Of a stretch of 53,861 nt of DNA, positions 18,194 to 26,192 are shown one piece after another. The DNA comes from Colwellia sp. (GTDB taxonomy: Bacteria; Pseudomonadota; Gammaproteobacteria; Enterobacterales; Alteromonadaceae), in the NCBI GenBank assembly GCA_016765685.1, contig JAESPR010000076.1, forward strand, positions 1 to 53,861. Direction: 5' to 3'. How positions within the stretch are numbered: the first letter of the stretch is position 1; each line of letters starts with the position of its first letter. The notes under the pieces are model-generated. The model did no database searches and was not told the DNA's origin. It saw only the letters and a list, made by a program, of their open reading frames with translations. The translations under genes were made by a program, and so were the position numbers.

Positions 18194-19177
18194 GTGTCAC
18201 CGACCCCTTTTATTCACCGACCCCTTTTATTCATTATTTATCAACCCGAGATAGACGGCTTACCACCAAAAGGATTTGACGCTAAGCAACATTCACCTGA
18301 AATGGTTGTTAAGCGTATCGCGCAAGATGGCGCAAAATGCATTAAAGTTTATACCGAAGATGGCTTTGATCTGGCATCTGATTGGCCAACGATTAGTAGC
18401 GAGATTTTAAAACGTGTTCGCGCCGCCGCAACTAAGCATGGTTTAAAAATGATGGCGCACGCTAATGCGGTAGATATGCAACGCATGGCAGTTGATGCCG
18501 ACGCTGATATATTAGCGCATGGCATGTGGAATTGGCTAAACCTAGAGAGTGAATCAGGTTTACCACTAGAAATTAAACAACTTGGGGATGAAATTCTCAA
18601 GAAAAAAATGGTTTATCAACCGACATTAAACGTGATGCGTGGTCTGCGTGATCTCACTATTGCAGATCATTTGAGCCATCCTGATTATAAAAATGTTATT
18701 TCAGCTGACGCCTTTGACTGGTATCGCAGTGATAATGGTCAATGGTTTAGCAAAGTTTTAACTCAAGGTTGGGGTAATCGAACCTTAGCTCAAATTCAAC
18801 AACAATTGGGCAAAATATTAAATAAAGGTGAGCGCGTTTTACAATACCTGTATAAAAAAGGTCACCCTATGGTATTAGCTACCGATACACCACCTGCACC
18901 TACCTATGCTTCACAACCGGGTGTTTCAGCAAATTGGGAAATTAAACACCTGTATAAATTGGGGGTAAGCCTACCGCATATATTAGCGGCGGCAACCATT
19001 AATAATGCTCAGTCATTTAATATTGACCAAGATTACGGCTCTATTGATATTGGCAAGATTGCTAACCTATTATTACTCGACTCCAACCCACTGAGCACCA
19101 TAACGGCTTATGATGAGATTAATACCGTGATTTTGCATGGTGTTAGCCATAAACGTGCCATATTTAAAATTAGGTAA
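18194..19177 (+). pseudogene. Amidohydrolase-family protein, N-terminus missing
   Basis: The frame encodes 327 residues, and everything after the first about 16 looks like the C-terminal two thirds of a metal-dependent amidohydrolase (imidazolonepropionase/prolidase-like group). Present are IKVYTEDG, MAHANA (metal histidine), LAHGMW (metal histidine), LATDTP (catalytic Asp) and a normal end with GKIANLLLLDSNPL. The N-terminal barrel strand with the H-x-H metal pair and the signal peptide are absent; those first 16 residues are translated from the 17 bp tandem repeat. The product would lack essential metal ligands, so I call it a decayed gene. A good terminator follows at 19196-19222. Confidence 0.8.
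18197..18230. repeat. 17 bp perfect tandem repeat (two copies) at a gene break
   Basis: TCACCGACCCCTTTTAT occurs twice without a gap (18197-18213 and 18214-18230). It resembles short REP-like ends ending in GGGGTCGGTGA on the other strand. It lies exactly where the homology of the truncated amidohydrolase stops, and its GTG at 18194 gives the remnant an artificial start. Confidence 0.8.
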
Positions 19178-19195
19178 ACTGTTTTACGAAAACCA

Positions 19196-19222
19196 AAAGC
19201 CCTAACATAGGTAGGGCTTTTT
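19196..19222 (+). terminator. Rho-independent terminator after the amidohydrolase remnant
   Basis: A 9 bp perfect stem, AAAGCCCTA at 19196-19204 with TAGGGCTTT at 19212-19220 and a 7-base loop, runs into a short T tract. It probably served the intact ancestral gene. Confidence 0.85.
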
Positions 19223-19337
19223 CAATTTATAGGAAGTTATGTCTGTGGCAATAACTGAAAAGTAAAAAAGCCTAGAAATAAAATATGGATAAATCATAAA
19301 ATAGGACATGAATTACGATTAACTTCAATCCCGTGGT

Positions 19338-20198
19338 TTATTTATAAACCTGGTAGTTTTTCTCACTATTATTACTAAAACTCAATATAAGCAATAGTTG
19401 AATAAATAAACTAGTCAATACCTCAACATATACTTCATTTAAATCATAAGTTTTAATTAGACATATGCCGATGATAAAACAGCTATATAACGTAATAAAT
19501 AATATAGCTGCTCGACATTTGGCGGCAATAATATCAATGCGGTCTTCACTGCTAATAAAGTTGTCTTTTTTCTTGCCATACAAACTATTAAGCGCAAGCC
19601 ATACTAAGTATGCAACCATTGCAGTGCTTAATAATATCAGCAATAACACATTACTTGACTGTGCTTGCCAAAGTTTCTCGATAAAAATATAGAGACAAAA
19701 TCCCACTGACAATGAATAACTGATCAGCGCAATAATTAATCGGGATGGTTTAACAAAGTCAGTGATTTTTCTAGTAATAAAACTACTTTTTCGTTTTGTT
19801 GACGGAAAGTTTTCTGCCATAAGCTTATTATTGCCTTGGCACCAATAACTTGAGAGGAACCACGGCACTAATTGTATTGCCGCGATAATAATTATTGTTG
19901 AAGAAACTAGCTGAATATCGGCATTGTTCAAATAAAAATAAGCCACCACTAAGCCGCTAAACAAAGCGATAACACCATCAAACCTTTGTCTGAATTTTAT
20001 CCGGCTCAACTCCACTTGGGCAGAAACCACATAAAGATTAGGATAATCGTCAGAAGGATACTTTATCAGCAATCTGGCTCTATTTTTGTGCCATTTATTT
20101 GCTAAGTAAATTGAAATAGTAAAAATTTGGCAAATTAAGCTGATGTATACCATTGCAGCCGTTAAATCAGCAGTTAAGTCAGCAGTTAATATAGTCAT
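19338..20198 (-). CDS. Multispanning membrane protein of unknown function
   Basis: A 286-residue protein that I do not recognise. It has about seven hydrophobic segments: one at the N-terminus (MVYISLICQIFTISIYLA), two around residues 80-115, two around 160-205 and two near the C-terminus. Between them are polar, basic loops. The gene lies 8 bp downstream of the stop of a YtrA-type GntR regulator on the same strand, so the regulator and this protein almost certainly form an operon. YtrA-type regulators usually control transport or membrane proteins encoded in the same operon, which fits, but no ATP-binding subunit is present here. Confidence 0.65.
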   Translation of the reverse strand: MTILTADLTADLTAAMVYISLICQIFTISIYLANKWHKNRARLLIKYPSDDYPNLYVVSAQVELSRIKFRQRFDGVIALFSGLVVAYFYLNNADIQLVSSTIIIIAAIQLVPWFLSSYWCQGNNKLMAENFPSTKRKSSFITRKITDFVKPSRLIIALISYSLSVGFCLYIFIEKLWQAQSSNVLLLILLSTAMVAYLVWLALNSLYGKKKDNFISSEDRIDIIAAKCRAAILFITLYSCFIIGICLIKTYDLNEVYVEVLTSLFIQLLLILSFSNNSEKNYQVYK

Positions 20199-20206
20199 AA
20201 TAAAAC

Positions 20207-20584
20207 CTAGTTAGATTGCTTCATCAGTGATGAAAAAGCTATGCGGATCTCAGAGTCGGTTAGGCCAAGTGCTCTCATGTTAACGATTGACTCTTTCATA
20301 ATATTTAATCCTTTATCATTTAAGTTCACTTGACAGTTTTCTTTGGCATTTTCATGAATAAAGGTTCCTCGGTAACCTCTGGCGACGATGATAGAATCTC
20401 GCTCTAACATTTTATATGCCTTGGCAACGGTATTTTGGTTAACCCCTAACTCGTTTGCTAATTGTCTGATCGATGGCAAAGAAACACCTGTGGTCAATAC
20501 GCCAGACATAACACTCCCTTTTACCTGGTTGATCAGCTGGTGAAATATCGGTGTGTCATCATTTACGTCAATTTCTATTTCCAT
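20207..20584 (-). CDS. GntR-family transcriptional regulator, YtrA subfamily
   Basis: A 125-residue regulator with an N-terminal winged helix-turn-helix of the GntR type (PIFHQLINQVKGSVMSG, then LPSIRQLANELGVNQNTVAKAY) and only a short C-terminal helical tail, as in the YtrA subfamily. It should bind DNA as a dimer and repress its own operon and perhaps the divergent genes. The 172 bp between it and the plus-strand gene at 20757 hold an inverted repeat (TGTACTA at 20648-20654, TAGTACA at 20712-20718) that is a reasonable operator candidate. Confidence 0.88.
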   Translation of the reverse strand: MEIEIDVNDDTPIFHQLINQVKGSVMSGVLTTGVSLPSIRQLANELGVNQNTVAKAYKMLERDSIIVARGYRGTFIHENAKENCQVNLNDKGLNIMKESIVNMRALGLTDSEIRIAFSSLMKQSN

Positions 20585-20647
20585 TTATCGTTTCTTTTAC
20601 TTGGTATGTTTATCGAGCCCCAGCATTGTAACATCAAAATAAACCGG

Positions 20648-20718
20648 TGTACTACTTGATCTAATAATACATCTAGAGTATGGTTAAAACAAGCTGTACC
20701 ACATGAACTACTAGTACA
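20648..20718. promoter_or_regulatory. Candidate operator pair for the GntR/YtrA regulator
   Basis: TGTACTA at 20648-20654 and its reverse complement TAGTACA at 20712-20718 flank the divergent promoter region. The right copy sits in an 8 bp palindrome TACTAGTA (20709-20716). Position between a regulator and divergent genes supports an operator role; binding is inferred. Confidence 0.4.
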
Positions 20719-20756
20719 ACTAAAAATTCAATTAATTATTATGTAAAAGGTGCTCT

Positions 20757-20969
20757 ATGAAACTATCAAAAAGTAAAAAAATTGTTTTAATTCATTCTCT
20801 AATTTGGGCTGGGTTATTACTCGCTTTAGCGTTTTTATTGAAAGGTAATCAGCAAATCAACACGATTCTTATCTTTATGATTGGTGGTTGGTATATATCA
20901 CACGCCGTCATTATCAAAGCATTGCGAGTTAATGATACTGAAAATTCATCAAAAACATGCTGCTTATAA
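20757..20969 (+). CDS. Small two-helix membrane protein
   Basis: A 70-residue protein of unknown function with two hydrophobic helices (IVLIHSLIWAGLLLALAFLL and INTILIFMIGGWYISHAVII) separated by the short loop KGNQQ. It ends in a polar tail with CC near the end. An AAAGG ribosome site lies just upstream of ATG 20757. It precedes the secreted alpha/beta hydrolase gene by 25 bp and the two are probably cotranscribed, divergent from the GntR regulator. Confidence 0.6.
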   Translation: MKLSKSKKIVLIHSLIWAGLLLALAFLLKGNQQINTILIFMIGGWYISHAVIIKALRVNDTENSSKTCCL

Positions 20970-20994
20970 ATTAATCTCGAAAAGGGTGTAACCG

Positions 20995-22734
20995 ATGAAT
21001 ATTAAAAACGTTAAAATAATTCAGCATATAATGAAAGTGATACTGATCCCGTTAGTATTAATGATTAACCCTGTGTATGCAGATGATTTTCCCATAGGCA
21101 CTTGGCAAGGAGAGATGTCAGTTGGCGGTAATAAGATACCTTTGATCTTCCATATTTCATTAAATAACGATAATCAGCCAAAAGCAGTCATGGATAGTCC
21201 AGCACAAGGAGCTAAAGATATTCCAGTAAAAAAAGTAAGCGTTGATGGTAATAAAGTAACTTTAGAGGTTGCTGTTGCCAACGCCACTTTTGAAGGTATG
21301 TTAGAAAAGAACTCCACAATGATTAAAGGCAATTGGCAACAATCTGGTCAAACATTTCCGCTAATACTGGTGAAAATGTCCGACGATATAACGGGTCTTT
21401 GGCGAGGTAAATTGCAAGGTGCATCAACAGAACTATCAATCGAAATATCAATGAATAGCAAGAATGAAACTATCGCATTTTTGAGTCCTAACGGTGGTAT
21501 TAGTAAAGTTGTGGTCGCTGCTCTTAAAACTAAACAAGGCCAATTGTCATTTGAAGTACCGGCTGAAGGTGTTAGTTATATGGGTCGTTATAACAAAGAA
21601 GCAGGTCACATATCAGGGACTTTTTCACAAGGTGAGCGAGAATTCACACTTAACTTTTTAAAAGTGGTAGGTGAAGAGGCCAAACAAGTTAAATTGAATC
21701 GACCTCAGCATCCGGTCAAACCATATAGGTATAATGTAAAAGAAGTAATTTTTCAAAATAAACAAGCCGGTATCGAGTTAGCAGGAACACTCACCACACC
21801 TAAAGGTACTGATTCATACCCTGCCGTGGTATTGATTTCGGGCTCAGGACCACAAGATCGCGACCAAACCTTTATGGGTCATAAAACCTTCCTTGTTTTA
21901 GCCGATCATCTTACCAAGTCAGGCATTGCTGTTTTACGTTTTGATGACCGAGGCTTTGCTAAGTCGACGGGCGATTTTGCTTCAGCAAGCAGTGTCGACT
22001 TTGCTTCGGATGTTAATGCGGCGGTACAATTTTTAAAGCAGCAAGCTAATATTGACAAAACAAACATTGGCTTGATAGGTCATAGTGAAGGTGGATTGAT
22101 CGCACCAATGGTTGCCAGTCAATCTAAAGACATCGCCTTTATTACTTTGATGGCCGGGCCGGGAATTTCTGGTAATGAAATTGCCATAGCACAAATTAAA
22201 ACCATTTTGTCAGTCAATGGCTTGAGTGAGCCTGCGGCTGAAGCCGGTAGTAATATTACTCGACAGTTAAATTTGACCGTTAAGCATAATAAACAAGCAA
22301 AAAATTTAGCCAGTCAGTTAACAACTACCTACCAGCAAGCATGGTTAGCTTTACCAAAAGATATCCAAGCAGAATTAAAGCAGGTGGGAGGTGGAAAAAT
22401 TTCTCAAGCTCGAATTAACAGCCTATCATCGCCATGGAGTCGTTATTTTTTAAGCCATCAGCCGAAAGAATATATTGCCAAACTGTTAATTCCCGTGATG
22501 GCATTACATGGCAACAAGGATGTACAAATGAGCGCATCAACCAACCTTCAAGCAATTAAACAAGCATTAAAACCGTCAAAGCATAATCTAATTATTGAAA
22601 TGGCAGGACTTAATCATTTATTTCAAACGGCAAATACCGGTTTCATGTCAGAATACGCAACGTTATCGGAAACAATAGCGCCAGAGGTATTAAAGAAAAT
22701 CACTCAATGGATCCTTAAAGTTACTGATAAATAA
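20995..22734 (+). CDS. Secreted alpha/beta hydrolase with N-terminal beta-rich domain
   Basis: A 579-residue protein with a signal peptide (about residues 12-29, ending NPVYA). Residues about 30-235 form two similar beta-rich units: GTWQGEMSVGGNKIPLIFHI and GLWRGKLQGASTELSIEISM, each followed by a DSPAQG or SPNGG turn. The C-terminal part is an S9-like alpha/beta hydrolase: VLISGSGPQDRDQT (oxyanion region), RFDDRGFAKSTGDF, the nucleophile elbow GHSEGG, LHGNKD (acid region) and GLNHLFQ (catalytic His). Such proteins are usually periplasmic esterases or peptidases; the substrate is unknown. An ISAs1-family element starts 9 bp after its stop codon, so the gene itself is intact. Confidence 0.82.
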   Translation: MNIKNVKIIQHIMKVILIPLVLMINPVYADDFPIGTWQGEMSVGGNKIPLIFHISLNNDNQPKAVMDSPAQGAKDIPVKKVSVDGNKVTLEVAVANATFEGMLEKNSTMIKGNWQQSGQTFPLILVKMSDDITGLWRGKLQGASTELSIEISMNSKNETIAFLSPNGGISKVVVAALKTKQGQLSFEVPAEGVSYMGRYNKEAGHISGTFSQGEREFTLNFLKVVGEEAKQVKLNRPQHPVKPYRYNVKEVIFQNKQAGIELAGTLTTPKGTDSYPAVVLISGSGPQDRDQTFMGHKTFLVLADHLTKSGIAVLRFDDRGFAKSTGDFASASSVDFASDVNAAVQFLKQQANIDKTNIGLIGHSEGGLIAPMVASQSKDIAFITLMAGPGISGNEIAIAQIKTILSVNGLSEPAAEAGSNITRQLNLTVKHNKQAKNLASQLTTTYQQAWLALPKDIQAELKQVGGGKISQARINSLSSPWSRYFLSHQPKEYIAKLLIPVMALHGNKDVQMSASTNLQAIKQALKPSKHNLIIEMAGLNHLFQTANTGFMSEYATLSETIAPEVLKKITQWILKVTDK

Positions 22735-22743
22735 CCTGGTAAC

Positions 22744-23984
22744 CAGGGCGGGATTATGCTTTGTTTGATTTTTGACCAAACAAAATTTCCGCTCTGAATT
22801 TAGCGTCCCAACAAGCTCGTTGCATTTTACCCGCAACACTATCTTTTAGTGGGTGTGCTTTGATTAAGTTCAGTAGCTTACGTCTTATTGTCGCTAAATT
22901 TATCGCTCCATCATCAGCATAAATTTGACTCTCGTCTTCCCTAAATGTGACGTCTAACACCCAATGTTGACTATTTTCTATCGCCCAATGCCCTCTTATA
23001 TATCCAGCCATATTTTTTACGTCCTCTTTGAGTGACGTTATATAATACGATGTTTCTTTCTCTGTTCTCGTTTTAAGCTCACGTGTACGTATTACTTGCA
23101 CTACAGCGAAACTATCCTTGAACTTTTCTGTTTCATCAAACCATTTCGTGATGGGTAACAAGCGATATTCGCGCTCATTAATCCGACCGTGATCACCATC
23201 TAACTCTTTAAAATAATTATCTTTTAATACCTTTGGAAAATCACGCTCGGCTATATGGAAATACGCTTCAATTTCTTTTAATAACTTGCCTTGATTCTTT
23301 TTTACTTGCAGCACATAGTCGCCTTTACCTTGGCGTATCACTGTCGTCGTTTGGGTTTGGCAATGCATCGCATCGGCGGTAATTACCGCATTTTCAATAT
23401 TCATACTGGCTAGCATTGATTGCATGACAGGTATTTCATTCGTTTTCGTTGCCGTTTCTTTTTGGTAAATAATAAGGCCGTTCTCTACCACCATTGCCGT
23501 CATTAATTGCAAAGCATCTATATCACCATGTTTGGATCCGCAAACAACCTTACCATCAAAACTAATATGTTCTTTTGTGTTACTTTCCCGAACAGTATTT
23601 GTAAAATTAATAAAGCATGATACGAGGCTATCAGCCTTGAGACCTCTTATAATTCGCCCGATAGAGTGTCTAGTGGGAATGCCGTGGCTAAAATTTCTGT
23701 ATTCTCTTAACCAGTCAAGTTGAGCCTCTCCAAATATATTAATCGCTTTCCAACCTTTAGCACCACAAAGTACAGCCGCTATTGTTAAGAAAATAATATC
23801 GGCTAATTCGTAATCTTTATTTGCGTCTACTCGGTGATCTTCAATACTTTCAATATTTTGAAATAGTGACATGGTAAATAACTTTTGTTGATTTTTGATA
23901 CTGATCTGATCATCTAGTAGCAATAAAGTTCAAAATTTATTTATTATACCGTGTTATTTCTCTGAAATGCGCGATCCCGCCCTG
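22744..23984 (-). mobile_element. ISAs1-family insertion sequence
   Basis: A complete element of about 1,241 bp bounded by perfect 11 bp terminal inverted repeats, CAGGGCGGGAT at 22744-22754 and ATCCCGCCCTG at 23974-23984. It holds one transposase gene on the minus strand. The bases outside the ends do not form an obvious target duplication. The left end overlaps a palindrome, CCTGGT-A-ACCAGG at 22735-22747, that spans the junction. Confidence 0.88.
22754..23872 (-). CDS. ISAs1-family transposase (H-repeat type)
   Basis: A 372-residue DDE transposase. The N-terminal associated domain reads SLFQNIESIEDHRVDANKDYEL and LTIAAVLCGAKGW. The catalytic core includes SFDGKVVCGS (first Asp), ITADAMHCQ (second Asp) and, near the end, GHWAIENSQHWVLDVTFREDES with the catalytic Glu of the Y-(2)-R-(3)-E(6)K-like region. 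I chose ATG 23872 because family members begin with M-S-L; an in-frame TTG at 23923 would add 17 residues. The stop codon lies inside the left terminal repeat. Full length and no disrupting stop, so the element may be active. Confidence 0.9.
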   Translation of the reverse strand: MSLFQNIESIEDHRVDANKDYELADIIFLTIAAVLCGAKGWKAINIFGEAQLDWLREYRNFSHGIPTRHSIGRIIRGLKADSLVSCFINFTNTVRESNTKEHISFDGKVVCGSKHGDIDALQLMTAMVVENGLIIYQKETATKTNEIPVMQSMLASMNIENAVITADAMHCQTQTTTVIRQGKGDYVLQVKKNQGKLLKEIEAYFHIAERDFPKVLKDNYFKELDGDHGRINEREYRLLPITKWFDETEKFKDSFAVVQVIRTRELKTRTEKETSYYITSLKEDVKNMAGYIRGHWAIENSQHWVLDVTFREDESQIYADDGAINLATIRRKLLNLIKAHPLKDSVAGKMQRACWDAKFRAEILFGQKSNKA

Positions 23985-24147
23985 CCGTTTTCCCTGACGC
24001 GGTAGGTAAAAGTGACTACATTGTTGATATTATCTGTTATTCTTGGGGTAACGAGCTGTTAGCAATGAGAGATAACGTTGAGGCAAATCAAAAAGGCGCT
24101 TGATTGTAGTATCAATATTCTCCTTTTTTCTAAGCGATTTAAGTAAC

Positions 24148-24954
24148 TTAATAATTATGATACAGACCAAATTCTTGGTTGATCTTAATGTTTTGATCAT
24201 TAGCCCATTGATAATATTCTTGATCGTCTAACTGACTGGCTGCTGCTTTATCTAATAATACAATAGCATTTTCATGCATTTGCAGTGCAGACGCGGGACA
24301 CATGGCAGAAAGAGGGCCAGCAACCATATTTTTCACTGCTTGCGCTTTGTTTTCTCCCGTTGCCATCAATAACACATATCTAGCATCTAAAATTGTGGCG
24401 ATACCCATAGTCATAGCAAGTGTTGGTTGAAACTCATTGTCATCAAATAAACGCGAGTTATCGGTTAATGTTTGCTGAGTTAAGGTTTTTATCCGTGTGC
24501 GTGAAGCTAAGCTTGAGGTGGGTTCGTTAAAACCAATATGGCCATTAGCGCCTATGCCTAATATTTGTAAATCAACCCCATTAGCTTGTTTGATTTTTTC
24601 TTCATAAGCCAAACCTTGTTCTCTTGGATTTTCGCCTTGAGCACATATGGGCAGATAAGTTTTATTTTTATCAATATCCACATGATCAAACAAGTGTACA
24701 TTCATAAAGTGACGATAACTTTGAGCATTATTAGCGTCAATGCCTAGGTATTCATCTAAGTTAAAACTGATGACATTTTTAAAACTGAGCTGATCAGTTT
24801 GGTGCTTATTAACCAGTTGTTGGTAAAGGCTGATTGGCGTGCTGCCTGTGGCTAGACCTAACACGGGATTTGGCTTTTTATTGATTAATTCGGCTACCCA
24901 TTCGGCAGCATTGGCGGCAACTTGTTGCGCATCATCAAAAATAATAACTTGCAT
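24148..24954 (-). CDS. nagB: Glucosamine-6-phosphate deaminase NagB
   Basis: A 268-residue enzyme that converts glucosamine 6-phosphate to fructose 6-phosphate and ammonia, the last step in using N-acetylglucosamine from chitin or cell wall. Family marks are LGLATGSTPISLYQQL (phosphate loop), SFNLDEYLG, IGANGHIGFNEP and a late GPLSAMCPAS. The length matches the hexameric E. coli type. The usual partners (nagA, nagK, a GlcNAc transporter, NagC/NagR) are not next to it. Its 5' region of 334 bp separates it from the divergent crotonase gene. Confidence 0.95.
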   Translation of the reverse strand: MQVIIFDDAQQVAANAAEWVAELINKKPNPVLGLATGSTPISLYQQLVNKHQTDQLSFKNVISFNLDEYLGIDANNAQSYRHFMNVHLFDHVDIDKNKTYLPICAQGENPREQGLAYEEKIKQANGVDLQILGIGANGHIGFNEPTSSLASRTRIKTLTQQTLTDNSRLFDDNEFQPTLAMTMGIATILDARYVLLMATGENKAQAVKNMVAGPLSAMCPASALQMHENAIVLLDKAAASQLDDQEYYQWANDQNIKINQEFGLYHNY

Positions 24955-25288
24955 GATTATTCCTTAGAAAAATTAAACGTTAACACCAAAAAATAATTAC
25001 CAAGGGAGTTATCCTAAGGTAAAGGTTATTCAAAGGTATCAGAAATCATTGCTTGTTATTTATTTTTAACAGTATCAGCCTGAGGCTATTTTATTGTTGC
25101 AATGATATTAATCTAGGTGCGTTTGGTAAGTTTACCACATAAAAAAGCAAGGTAGGGTAAAAACAATGGTTGAATTGTTTTTTTTGATCTAAAAACTACT
25201 TTATGAAACTAAATTTAATAGGATAAGTGGTTCAACCAGTTCGTCTGTGTCACACTCAATTCAGTTAAGTTTAATAAGAGTAAATAAT
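24955..25288. other. Non-coding region between divergent nagB and crotonase genes
   Basis: This 334 bp region should hold the promoters of both genes. On the plus strand it contains a small hairpin (AGCC at 25077-25080, GGCT at 25084-25087, then ATTTTATT) and a terminator-like hairpin with eight T at 25162-25185. I saw no convincing open frame and no clear CRP- or NagC-type site. Confidence 0.5.
25162..25185 (+). terminator. Terminator-like hairpin without an upstream gene
   Basis: AACAAT at 25162-25167 pairs with ATTGTT at 25174-25179 and continues into eight T. There is no plus-strand CDS before it since the hydrolase at 20995-22734, with the insertion sequence between. It could end a short untranslated RNA, or be fortuitous in AT-rich DNA. 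Confidence 0.4.
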
Positions 25289-26098
25289 ATGATCAGTGCC
25301 AGAGTAAATTTTAAACTTGAAGACAAAATTGCCTACGTAACTTTAAATCGAGCAGATAAACATAACGGTTTAGACAAACAAATGATTGTCGATTTAGTGC
25401 AAGTGGCAAAGCGCATCAGTAAAGATCGTTCAATTCGTTGTGTTATTTTACAAGGTGCGGGTGCTTCATTTTGTGCTGGTTTAGATTTTAATTATGTCGC
25501 TAAAAATCCTTCGATGATTGCGAAGTTTTTTTTCAAACTTCCATGGCGAAAAGACAACATGTTTCAGCGAGTAGCTCATGTTTGGCGTGATTTGCCAATG
25601 CCAGTTATTGCGGTTGTGCATGGCAATTGTTTTGGTGCAGGTATGCAAATTATTTTGGCCTGTGATTACCGTATTGCCACGCCTGATGCTAATTTATCCA
25701 TAATGGAAATAAAGTGGGGTTTGATCCCCGACATGAGTGGTATGGTAACGTTATCTCGATTAACTCGTGTTGATATCGCTCAAGAATTAATTATGACAGG
25801 CCGTTTTTTTTCGGGTATTCAAGCTAAACAGTATGGTTTAGTTTCAAAAACTAGCGAAACGCCATTAGCTGAGGCACAAAAATTAGCGACAAAAATATGT
25901 CAGCAAAGCCCTGATGCCATAGCAGCCACAAAATATCTAGTCAATAAAACATGGAAAAAAGATACCCGAGTGGCACTGTTTTGGGAGCGTATTACGCAAC
26001 TGCGTTTATTGGGCAGAAAAAATCAACGTATCGCGATGCAAAATGGCTTAGCAAAAAATAAGCAAGCCAAGCCATTTATCGACCGTAGCAGCTTTTAA
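25289..26098 (+). CDS. Crotonase / enoyl-CoA hydratase family protein
   Basis: A 269-residue crotonase-fold protein. Marks include VTLNRADKHNGLD, the oxyanion-hole segment LQGAGASFCAGLDF, and AVVHGNCFGAGMQIILACDYRIATPDANLS cut here as two parts, HGNCFGAGMQ and CDYRIATP. Then MEIKWGLIPDMSG supplies an acidic residue in the second catalytic position and SGIQAKQYGLVS follows. The substrate is a CoA thioester that cannot be named. I chose ATG 25289 over GTG 25247 because family homology begins there. It stands alone, divergent from nagB. Confidence 0.85.
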   Translation: MISARVNFKLEDKIAYVTLNRADKHNGLDKQMIVDLVQVAKRISKDRSIRCVILQGAGASFCAGLDFNYVAKNPSMIAKFFFKLPWRKDNMFQRVAHVWRDLPMPVIAVVHGNCFGAGMQIILACDYRIATPDANLSIMEIKWGLIPDMSGMVTLSRLTRVDIAQELIMTGRFFSGIQAKQYGLVSKTSETPLAEAQKLATKICQQSPDAIAATKYLVNKTWKKDTRVALFWERITQLRLLGRKNQRIAMQNGLAKNKQAKPFIDRSSF

Positions 26099-26192
26099 AA
26101 TGAATGCTATGTTTTCAATAAATACCTTTCGACAAATTTTCTGATTGGGTGCATAGTAAATGCTATCAATTTACTCTTAAATAAGTACATCC

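Noticed and set aside
22744..23984. Cargo or passenger genes in the ISAs1 element
   Set aside because: Only the transposase lies between the ends; the spare sequence is under 150 bp.
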